Shown: piece after piece, positions 55,271 to 64,000 of the stretch
Layout of the letters: the number at the start of each line of letters is the position of its first letter
Numbering within the stretch: the first letter of the stretch is position 1
Assembly (NCBI GenBank): GCA_034769895.1
Contig: CM068370.1
Span: 36,742,247 to 36,806,246, forward strand
Reading direction: 5' to 3'
From: Magicicada septendecula
Lineage: Eukaryota > Arthropoda > Insecta > Hemiptera > Cicadidae
Length of the DNA stretch: 64,000 nt
Notes under the pieces: generated by a model
The model's input: the letters and a program-made list of their open reading frames with translations, nothing else
What the model was told of the DNA's origin: nothing
Database searches by the model: none
Translations under genes and position numbers: made by a program

Positions 55271-56065
55271 TGAGATTTGATCATAAAGTTCCCGCAATTT
55301 TTGTTTACTTAAACAATTAAGCATTGATTCAACTACATTTACAATGCTCTCTTCAACGTAGCAGTAATCCGCCATAACACGACTATGCCAACGTTTTTTC
55401 AGTCTTAAAAACAGTTCTCAAACGCACTATTTTGTGTAGCTTTCAGCTCGCTCTGCGATTTTCTTTTTACGCAGTCAACGGTTCGCGAAATGGCGGTTGC
55501 GGCGTCAGTACAGTGTTTTGTTTGCCTAAAATTCTTGAAGAAGCAATGACTGGTACATTATCGGCTGCAATTTCCATAAACTGCCCTTCCATTTTGCCGT
55601 TTCCTACGAATAGCTTCACACACGTGTAACGTAAAATGCCAGATAATGTGTTTTTTTTTTATTTATCGTTGCACCTAATGATAAAAATTAATGGAAAACA
55701 AAACTACATTCTTCATATGATTATCGTGATCTTTGAAGATTTGAACTGTTTGTTCGTGCACAGGAGGCTTGTCACAAGAACCCTTCTGCAACACTTTCTC
55801 AACGACTGAACGTTTTATATAATTTTTGACAAAAAATTACTCCATATTTTTCAGTCTTGCCCTGAAGAATGTCAAGAAAATCGCCAATACTCCAAAAGTA
55901 ACTTACTCAATTAGTCATCAGATCTAAACTATTCGTCCAATAGTGTAAAAATTTTAGGCGATTGTGACCAAGATGAGTAAAAACGTCACATAAAAACAAT
56001 TTTTTAATTGGACATTTATAGCGCACGAAATCCAAAAATTGCACTAACTTCTTGACCAAACCTCG
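55271..56065 (-). mobile_element. Decayed mariner transposon, sister of 4293-5186
   Basis: TGAGATTTGATCATAAAGTT at the left and CTTGACCAAACCTCG at the right match the TIRs of the 4.3-kb copy; TA lies at 55269-55270. Shared internal blocks include ACAATTTTTTAATTGGA (55998) and the minus-strand VCEAIRRKR-NG and NVPVIASSRILGKQNTV pieces, equivalents of YEAIRRK and the DNAP.H motif. It is more decayed than the first copy. Confidence 0.6.
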
Positions 56066-57488
56066 CCTATGTCTAACAAAACACGGTGGATACTAACAGG
56101 AAACGTTAACACTGCCATGAGGAAGGCAGCATTGTCTGTTGTTTATTGCATGTAAATTTGGCAATGCAGTGTGGTCGACGAAACCTCGACACCCGTTTGC
56201 CTTGACATGGACAATCAAATTAGTAACCCATTTAAAGACCGTGGCGACGATAAGATCCGATTCAGCGAGCTTGCACGTGTTTTTTGGTTGTTGTTTTTCT
56301 TCCACCTGTTAGTATTCTGTTACTTAATAATCCATACAAACAATTTTAAAGTGTTTAAGAAACCTGGAAATCCCTATAATCTATTTTTTAATGTAAGACT
56401 TCATGGTTTGTTACGTAAATTTTACTTCACATTTGTTGGTCGTTTTATTGGTTTTCACAAATAATTTAGCGATCTTTACTGTGGAATCGAAAAAAATTCT
56501 GTTTTTAATGTTTCTGAAATCTATGTTAAACATTTCCGTTTGAGTGTCTGAAAGGCTCGTAGAGTTACCGCTGGCAGATCCTGTAGTAGGCCTACTTATC
56601 CTACTGAGAGGGACATTTCAACAAGATATTCTCAGATTTGTTGCGGAACCTATGCTGCTTCTTTACACATTTCACTTTTTTTATACATTTTGTGACATTT
56701 ACGGTCCGTTGTAGGCTATTCTTTACTCGCCTCTGTACTCTGGTATACTTATAAACTTTTATTTTTGTTATTTTTTCCAAGTTTTTTAAAATTCTTTTTG
56801 CCAGTAACGGTTTCGGGACGACTGGCAGTTTTTCACGAATAGTTTATTTTGTTCCGTTTTTGCGGTGTCAGGTGGATGACTTCTCTAGTTTTGCTTCTGT
56901 TCGTTAAGCATTTGTTTATCTACACTGTTATGAATATAATACTCCACCAAATTATCATGATTTCTTATTTACCATTACCGTTGTTCCGGATGACTAACTT
57001 GTAATGTGAATCTTTATCTGCAAAAATTAGGAAGCAGTTTTGCCAGAATAGAACAGAGCAATTGCACATATTCAGTGAGTTTTCAATGTGGTGCTCATGT
57101 TGAGCCAGTTTCAATGTGCTCATGTTCAGCCAGTTTTCAACGTATATCCCCATGTTACAATATGTGTTCTTGTTCACCAGCATTATTTGCAGCGGGTAGT
57201 CTCAATGTTACGATGGTTTTCAATTTTCAGTTATTAAACTTAAACGTTATTGGTAGAAGATTTTTAAAGAAAATGCTACCATTTCCTAATCACTATTTCA
57301 CGTGTTAAGGGCAATCCAGCCTACAAAAAAAATTATTTTTACTACTTTTTTCTTTTTTCACTGTTGTGGTAAAATTGGTAGGCTACTCATTAAAAAAATT
57401 AATTTTATATTTACTAAATTATTTACACACCTTTCGGTTGACACCTTTCAAATTCCTCCACAAAGTTTCGTTAATTTCAATAATAGTA
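56066..57488. other. No recognisable feature
   Basis: A loose triplication of TCA(A/C)TGT...GTGCTCATGTT(G/C)AGCCAGTTT lies near 57082-57140. A TAGGCCTA octamer lies at about 56587. Nothing else. Confidence 0.45.
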
Positions 57489-57496
57489 TGAAGATA

Positions 57497-57933
57497 CAGT
57501 GTCGTATGTAGAATTTGGTTTGGGGGGGGGGTCCGGTAGAGTCGGCTTCATACAAAAGAAAAAAACAAGTTAAGAATAATCAACATTACTATATTTAAAA
57601 CCCTTGAAAAGCGTGTGATAACATCCCCTGAAATCAATCCCATTAAAGTAAACGATAATAACACAATTGAAATACGCGTTATTGAAACATTGTTTACAAC
57701 GTAGTTATTGACTGATTTTCCTATATTTCATATTTCAAATGCATATAAGCAAATGCTGTTTAATAAACCTGTTTGTATATTTAAAAAAAAAAAAAAACAG
57801 TTACTACTATATTAGCGTACACGGCTGAAAAATAAATAGACTAAAGATTAAGAGATTAACCAAATTTGTCGACTTTTCGACCCTCTAGGGGGGGGGGCAG
57901 GTCCCGTTCGTCCCCCCCGTCAATACTCCCCTG
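57497..57933 (+). mobile_element. Non-autonomous hAT-like element, GGCGTAT family, 437 bp
   Basis: CAGTGTCGTATGTAGAATTT at the left, a G9 run, TTCATACAAAAGAAAAAAAC and a CTTTTCGACCCTCTAGG block, ending GTCAATACTCCCCTG. Flanking octamers TGAAGATA (57489-57496) and TGAAGAGA (57934-57941) agree at seven of eight positions, supporting a hAT-type target duplication for this family. Confidence 0.7.
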
Positions 57934-57941
57934 TGAAGAGA

Positions 57942-58884
57942 AATTAGAAGTCCTTACCGATGTTAAAAAAAACACACACAGTTTACCTCTAAAACTGTAT
58001 ACCTCTTAAACACGTGTGTCTATAACCAAACCCTTCATAATTTGTTTGGTTAAAGAAATTATCTATGATTACTAAGAGTATCCGTCTGTACCGTTCTACA
58101 ACTGACAGTGATTACCACGTACCTGACATATTGTTTGTCACTATATTTTACGAAAAACGTTTCGTAACAAAACAAAAAGTTAACATACAATATAGTATTG
58201 TGAACGTGAAGTAAGCCAGGTTTTCCTATTACCACCGCAATATTTAACTCTATATTCAATGCAAATTTACTAATTGTCAAAACCGATACTGCGAAGCCGA
58301 CAAAGGGGAAAATTTTGACTGTTGGTCTGCCTCTGGTACAGTAAGCGATAATAACGTTAGAGGTCAAATACTTTAACCAACACATTTGACGTTCAACAAT
58401 ATTATCTAGAAATATATCCGGTACATTCTTCTGTTGGTTAATGACATTGGGTATATGTCCATTTTAACTATACACAATACAGCTGCTAACTTTACAGTAT
58501 ACTTTTCAAAGGACAAATTAGCATATTAGAATGCTAAAATACAGCCTATGTAAGTACTTCCCACGCTGTGTATAGGAACCTAGTATACGTATAATATACA
58601 CAATTATTGTATTGCGGTACAAGCACTTGGAATTGCATTGTACATGCTAACATTATTGTGTACTTATACCCTACGATGTAATCCCATGTATATGTTGGCG
58701 CCCGCGCCCGCGCCCGGTTTTTATTCGTTAAATGACTGCTCTGTACCCTCCGCTTCTCGAGTATCCTCCTCAGCTTTAACAGTTCTATTCATTCTCCTGC
58801 GCTGGAGAACAAAAATTTCATAAATATTTCATAACAGTATTGTTTTTCCTGTTTTCCAATCAGACTTGTTGTCCTCACAGTTAT
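57942..58884. other. No recognisable feature
   Basis: Nothing identified; CGCCCGCGCCCGCGCCCGG at about 58699. Confidence 0.5.
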
Positions 58885-59035
58885 TATAAACACTTTCCTG
58901 GCTATCAGGCCGTGGTCATGTGTTAGAAACTGCAAACGTTTCGGACCACTCCATTGGTGGCCATCTTCAGTGCTGGAAGGACTGAAAAGTACTGACGGAG
59001 ACCGTTGTTTCCTGATAGCCCGGAAAGTGTTTACA
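58885..59035. mobile_element. 151-bp MITE of the MULE-like TIR family, with hammerhead motif
   Basis: TATAAACACTTTCCTGGCTA then TCAGG at the left matches the complement of the right end, TGTAAACACTTTCCGGGCTATCAGG. The left half continues CCGTGGTC and ACGTTTCGGACC, the same order as the TIR at 19.0 kb. It is probably a deletion derivative of the Phantom-like family. The pogo-like element begins three bases to its right. Confidence 0.7.
58930..58975 (-). ncRNA. Hammerhead-like motif in MITE
   Basis: The minus strand has CUGAAGA (plus 58964-58970), a strong stem II (GGCCAC/GUGGUC) and GAAACGUU. Stem I is three pairs (GCA/UGC with one unpaired base). Confidence 0.5.
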
Positions 59036-59290
59036 CTACACTTTCGTTTATCCGGAATTGATGGGACCGGGCCCTTTCCGGATAATCGAAATTCTGGATA
59101 AACGAAACTAATGGCGAAAATGCCGGTAGTAGCAATTTTTACCTTACATGCTATACAGAAAAGTTGTGTTTTTTTTTATTTTGAAGACTTTATTCAAACT
59201 GTAATAGCCTACTGTATTGTATTTTACAAGTAAATCTTAAGGAAAAACAAAATCTGTTTCATTGTTGTATTGGAGTGTTAGTGGTCTCAA

Positions 59291-59449
59291 ATATTTCTAC
59301 TAGTAATTTTGTGCAAACCACTATGTTATCTTTGGTATTGACTAGCGCTTTCGGCAGTCAAGCCATCTTCAGGTCATTTACCAACGAAAGCGCTCGTCAA
59401 TACCAAAGATAACATAGTGGTTTGTACAAAATTACTAGTAGGGAAATCT
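59291..59449. mobile_element. Foldback nested in the pogo-like element
   Basis: CTACTAGTAATTTTGTGCAA through TTGGTATTGACTAGCGCTTTCG pairs with CGAAAGCGCTCGTCAATACC through ATTACTAGTAG, about 55 bp per arm. The loop holds the CUGAAGA half of a single ribozyme. It is the GCGC stem III family, as at 6.98 and 40.2 kb. Confidence 0.75.
59335..59382 (-). ncRNA. Hammerhead ribozyme (GCGC stem III)
   Basis: On the minus strand: GGUA-AA-UGAC, CUGAAGA, stem II GGC/GCC with a 6-nt loop, GAAA, palindrome GCGC, UA, then GUCA-A-UACC. Stem I is therefore UGAC/GUCA plus GGUA/UACC around an internal loop, as in natural type I ribozymes. All core bases are intact. Confidence 0.8.
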
Positions 59450-60225
59450 ATTTCAGAATATTATACTGTATAAACAAGAAAAAAATTTATTTAACATTAG
59501 ACATTATACATACACTATATTAAATTCAGTCCAGTACAATAGTAGCATTTCTAAAAATTAACAAGTTTAATTTAGAGAAAAAACCAATAATAAACACACA
59601 TACATGAATGATCAAAGTCTTTACTTTTTACAAAAGTCCATTATTTTTTATGCTTTAGCGATGTTTCTCTCTTCTTAGTTGTACGGTCACGGAGTCTTTT
59701 TAGAAGTAACAGTTCAGCTGGGATAAGATTCTCTTTGAATGCTGACATTAACCAGATCGCCTAGGGAACTATACACTGCACTGTATTATTTTTACCCTTG
59801 CAGTTTATATTAATTACGTTTATGTCGATGAGCTCTGAACGGGTATAACGTTGAATTTATAACAAAATATGTTGTTTTTAGTACAACTCGTATCTTCAAA
59901 TTTACTGGTAAAGTCGTAAAAAAATTATTTTGAAAACTTATTCCGGATAAGCCGGAATTCCGGATAAACGAAGGCCGGATAAACGAGAGTGTAGTGTATA
60001 ATAACTACGACGGCGGGCGCGAAAGCTTAAGGCAACAATTGCCGTCCGCATGTTTGAAAGTACAGTGACCGATTGTTCTTGCCAGTCTTCACTTTCACGT
60101 AAACATTTCGAATTTAATCGATTTTTTTATTATCGTCATCTTTCTTTATTTTTTTAAAATTTCCATCCCTCTCCTTTTGTAGGTTAATATTTTATTTTTT
60201 TTGTTTAATTTCGCTGTTCACTGAT

Positions 60226-60295
60226 ATTTCGGTCCACATACTCGTTTGTCGACCTCACTTTGAATTCTGTCGCTTTGATCCTCAGTTTCATTTTC
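60226..60295 (-). ncRNA. Candidate hammerhead 3' of the Penelope-like ORF
   Basis: The minus strand has CUGAGGA (about 60288-60282), a long spacer containing a GGUC/GACC hairpin, and GAAAUAUCAG (about 60233-60224). The spacer is far longer than a normal stem II, so this is only a candidate. Confidence 0.35.
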
Positions 60296-60750
60296 TCACA
60301 ATGCAAATTTTTTGTATGTGGGCTACGTATTAATCACACTTAACGCACGTGTCATCTGTTCTAGGCTTGTACCATCGGACGATTAGTATAGGAACGTTTA
60401 ATGTCTGACGAATCTTTTCTAAAAACGGTGTGATGCTCTTATGTGTTCAATGTATCTCTGTTTGAAGCTGCGTCCTGTCTGGCCAATATAGCACTTGTTA
60501 CATTCTGAGCAGATAATTTGTAAAACCAGCTAAACCAAGCTTGTTTTGTTGTTTATGTGCGTTTTCTGACAGTGTGTGTTCTGTTTTTTTGTCGTTCTGT
60601 ATTCGGTTCTGTAACCTGCTTTTTTAAATTTGCCGGCTATTTTTTCACTCTGGTTATAGATATATGTTAGTGTTGTGAATTTCTTGTTTTTTGTCTTTGT
60701 CTGTTGTTTGTTTTGCGTTTTGTGTAGGAGTGTATAATAAAGAAACAGTA
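60226..60750 (-). pseudogene. Penelope-like element, GIY-YIG endonuclease fragment
   Basis: The minus strand encodes FTTLTYIYNQSEKIAGKFKK, GYRTEYRTTKKQNTHCQK, LQIICSECNKCYIGQTGRSF and KQRYIEHIRASHRF (about 60680-60395). This is the linker and GIY-YIG nuclease of Penelope-like retroelements (family pattern: Y.L.C..C...YIGQT.R.F..R..EH). The frame is interrupted and the RT domain is not present. About 100 bp further 3' lies a candidate hammerhead, the expected position for this class. It is the only piece of a likely autonomous partner for the foldbacks. Confidence 0.75.
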
Positions 60751-60823
60751 TAATGTAAGAATCAGTGTAAGTAAGAATCAGTAGGAGTTTATGTGTATAG
60801 TAATTAATAAAGAATCAGTAGTG

Positions 60824-60824
<1 letters not shown>

Positions 60825-60861
<37 letters not shown>
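60825..60861 (+). repeat. (TA)n microsatellite
   Basis: About 18 TA dinucleotides. Confidence 0.95.
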
Positions 60862-60863
<2 letters not shown>

Positions 60864-60869
60864 CAACGA

Positions 60870-63800
60870 TACAGATAATATATTGGGTGTTTTGGGTTGG
60901 GTTATTGGGTTGGGTGTTTTGTTTTGCCCCATGTTGGGCGCCAAATATCTCTATGGAACGATACAGATTATTATTGTCGCATAGGATATAGTGTGTGTGA
61001 AGAAATTACAAACGAGTCTATAATGGAGGTAATGAAAAATTATTTATTACACACAGGAAATAATAGTTTTTACGATGTATATTAAATTACATAATTGTCA
61101 TGCGTTTTATATTTGAATAAAGTTTATATAGTTCGATTTTAGATCGATTTTGCTTGTTAGATGATATCCGTTCACTTGCTGATTTGTCCTCCGGATGTGC
61201 GTTCCTCCTCTTCTTAGCGTCGCTCCCGTCCTGGCGTCCTCTTCGTCTGGCGTCCTCTTCGTCGGCGGGTTGCTCCAGCGACGATGCCTCTGTACGTCAC
61301 GCTGACGATTCCGTCGAACTGCTAACACCAATAGACTTTTCACACAATTGTCACTCTTCACAATAATTAGCGTTCTCGCTCGCAAAAGTTATTATTAATT
61401 TACACGTTAATTTTTATTAGATCTCAGGGTGAATATGGGTACTTATTATAAAAGCGGTGTATTTGGCTTACACCTTCCGTGAAAGCTTGAAGTGTTCAAT
61501 AATTCCCTGTGCGGACTATCTTGACTACCGCGAAAAGCACTTAAATATAATAATAATTTTTATAGAGGTTGTTAACCTGCTTGGCTCTTTACGCAAAGCT
61601 CGCAAAGAGTTCCAAGTTATATGATAATTTTGTATTTCTATAATTCCGTACGAGGAAAAAACTCGTCGACGGACACAACTTCACCCGGCTAACGCTATCG
61701 ACCAACTGTGTCGATCCGTACCTCACAGAGTACGAATATTAATGAAATTAATGTCTTCTGATTGGTCCATCCGATGTCACATGGTTGATATTAGCAAAAG
61801 ATATAAGAGTTACATGCAAAACTTTGTATAAATCCGCACGAGCTTGCAATGATTTTATCTATGAATTTTATTACTCTATCATTGATAAGAGTTAAAAGCT
61901 GAGTTTTTCCTATACAAAAAACCATATTTATAAAATAGTTGGAAACCTCAGAGTACATAAAAACTGTAGCTATTTACATAAACAATCCACTCTCAAAGTT
62001 TCACGTCGATGGGTTGATTAGCGCGGAAGATATAGCGAATAAGGTTTATCACACGCGCACCCGCGCACAATTTCACACACAAAGTACTTGGACATAAAAG
62101 AACACATTTTTATAAAGAATTTGATATAACCTACATCCTTATCCATTGCTAAATACAAAATTTACATCTAAAAGACAAAAAATTGAATAAAACCATTTTA
62201 AACATGTCAATGTTCGTCATCCATGTTCAGATACGATTAATAGAGCTTATCATCCTGTTTTGTTGCAGTATATATATATAGTTAATGAACAAAACAATAT
62301 TGTAATCAGTCGTAACGATTTTATGAAACACGTAAGCTCGTTTTCAACGCTAAGTGTACGCACTACTGATACCTAACTACGCTGAAAAATGTAAAAATAG
62401 AAATTGTGTTTGTCTTGTTTTACACCGTGGAAAATGCCGCTTGGAAGATTAACGTTGTACGAATCAGTATTGGTTTTTCTCATAGATCGCTGTACGCTAA
62501 CGTTTAACGCTAAGATGCTAATAAACGTATAAACATTATGCAAGGTCAAGGTGTGATAATAATTCTTTGCGGCATTTGTTTGTGTGCGGATGTTTCCGCT
62601 GAACAAGTTTTATTAGTTTTTGTTTTAACAAAAAATTGTTTTTGGTCGTAGAAAGTTACTGTTAGTCTTTTAGTCTTAACGAAATTTTTTTTACTAATTA
62701 CGTACCTATGTTGCTTTTTGCTTGAAAACAAAAGCTTCGTGACTTGCTCTTTAAATGGCCCATGTTGTTTTCACGCAGTATTTTTCAGTTTTCTATCTTC
62801 GACGGTTTCCAAATAACGCTTGCAATATCAATCGCGTTTAACTTATTCTAAAAGGTGTTTCGACTGATCGTTGAATCAAAACGTACGCCTTTTTCTTGAA
62901 CGATACATACTTAGCCTACATAAATACTTATTTTCTATATTCAGTCAAATATTTATGAGACTTTGATTCAATATTATGTATTCTTTCCATAGTGGATTGC
63001 CTCACTACAGTTCTTACCAAATGACCTTCTGATAAACCTTTTCACCTCGTGTAGTGGGCAGCGCTTATCGGTGAACTTGACTCCAATTCCTAATACCGAT
63101 ATTTGACTCGTATCGATGTACCATTCATTTTTTCTCCTTTTATGACTTAAAAGTACAGCTAAAATAATTATACATGAAACGGCTGCCTAGTTGCGCGAAA
63201 CTAGTGTCAAAAGATATCATTGCGCGTGCGTAGCTTTGACGCGATGTTTTCGGACCAATTATTTGCGTTCAGAACAGTGGCACGGATGGTATATCACATG
63301 GTTGTGTATCAAGGTCACCTCACTTGCTGCACTGCCATCCCTGCCTCCCACTAAGATCTGCGTGAACCGTTTCATATGTCATCTCTACTGACTGACTTTC
63401 TGGATGGTTTACCTTTTTTTAAGTTTATACGCGTGTAATGGTGGTAAGAAATATGTAGCAATGAGTTTGGTGGTGGGAAGAATAAATAAAGTGTGATAGA
63501 CCGAAAAACGAGTTGACATTAACAGTGAAAAACCACAAAAGTTTATGAGAGAGTAGACTTATATAAACGTATCTAACCGAAAACCCATGTAGTCGTCTGT
63601 GGGCATTTCACGATCAGAGGACGTAAAGACGAAAGATATTCTAATGCCGAACACAGTGTGGCCAAATAAATGGAATTCTACCATTTGTGCATAACGGCAG
63701 GGACAAAACCGATAGCTTGTGCGACTTGTGTCGTAACGCGTTACAAACTGATGCGTTGTATGGGACCAGTTCTGCGGCCAAGATTCTTACGTAAAGCCGC

Positions 63801-64000
63801 CGTAATCATGTGTTCAGCTCGTCTCGCTAACCGTTAACTTATGAAAGAAGTGATGATTAAAACTCAATTAGCATAATGCAATTACGTCTACACTTATTCA
63901 CACGTTCATTTAGAGCGGTCGCACAAGTAAGCGCTCGTATCGTTATAAAGAGTGTCCCATAATGTACGCAATATTTGAATTACGCGCCACTGTCGTCTTG
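60870..64000. other. No recognisable feature
   Basis: I found no TE, exon or RNA gene in this 3.1-kb stretch. A short direct duplication of CTGGCGTCCTCTTCGT lies at 61231-61262. It could be unique host intergenic or regulatory DNA. Confidence 0.5.

Larger units (their letters stand above)
59039..59991. mobile_element. Pogo-like non-autonomous element, 953 bp
   Basis: CACTTTCGTTTATCCGGAAT at the left and CACTCTCGTTTATCCGGCCT as complement of the right, with TA at 59037-59038 and 59992-59993. Extra CCGGATAA repeats lie inside both ends. No transposase is recognisable. A hammerhead foldback lies inside it. Confidence 0.75.

Noticed and set aside
60870-64000. Possible host gene in the quiet right-hand end
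   Set aside because: The short frames there show no recognisable domain, and I could not support any exon.

Overview
This window looks like a piece of a large, repeat-rich arthropod genome, probably an insect. A polyneopteran (cockroach, termite or similar) is my best guess, from the style of the LINE C-terminal domains, the mariner, hAT and FLYWCH-MULE content and the many copies of the palindrome TAGGCCTA. I recognise no host protein-coding gene, tRNA or rRNA. Almost every stretch that can be identified is a transposable element or something derived from one, separated by AT-rich sequence with no recognisable content.

Layout. 1-7 kb: a short element with inverted ends that carries a LINE 3' fragment and ends in a 27-bp minisatellite, one hAT-like element, a decayed mariner and a small foldback. 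7-13 kb: a 981-bp hAT-like element with a perfect 8-bp target duplication, a duplicated repeat, two LINE C-termini and a ~90-107 bp tandem repeat. 15-21 kb: a Helitron-type helicase split by 2.2 kb of foreign sequence, and a Phantom-like MULE with a FLYWCH finger. 21-32 kb: a jockey-type LINE, a pogo-like element, a MITE, two more hAT-like elements, (CT)n tracts and several LINE 3' ends. 32-48 kb: foldback elements, LINE 3' ends, a 100-bp array grown out of a LINE and a mariner with TIRs and TA target duplications. 48-53 kb: a LINE 3' end, then a foldback whose centre has grown into 29 copies of an 82-bp satellite. 53-64 kb: another decayed mariner, a hAT-like element, a MITE beside a pogo-like element, and a Penelope-like GIY-YIG fragment.

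The unusual theme is a dense set of hammerhead-ribozyme (HHR) motifs, roughly twenty sites. Each has a CUGANGA box, a short hairpin and GAAA followed by a tiny palindromic stem III. In several families stem I is also complementary, and the pairing changes between families (positions 6977, 20519, 35853, 39574, 45776, 59335). They sit in two contexts. In foldback elements with Penelope-like character they lie head to head on both arms; two copies of one 223/224-bp foldback have 12-13 bp target duplications. The second context is the terminal inverted repeats (TIRs) of MULE-like DNA transposons, including one whose interior encodes FLYWCH and MULE transposase domains. A Penelope-like GIY-YIG remnant at 60.2-60.7 kb, itself followed by a candidate HHR, is a plausible relative of the machinery that moved the foldbacks. 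Three satellites or minisatellites in the window (27, 82 and 100 bp) grew out of pieces of these elements.

All calls rest on reading the sequence by eye. Clade names for degraded LINEs and hAT-like elements are approximate.
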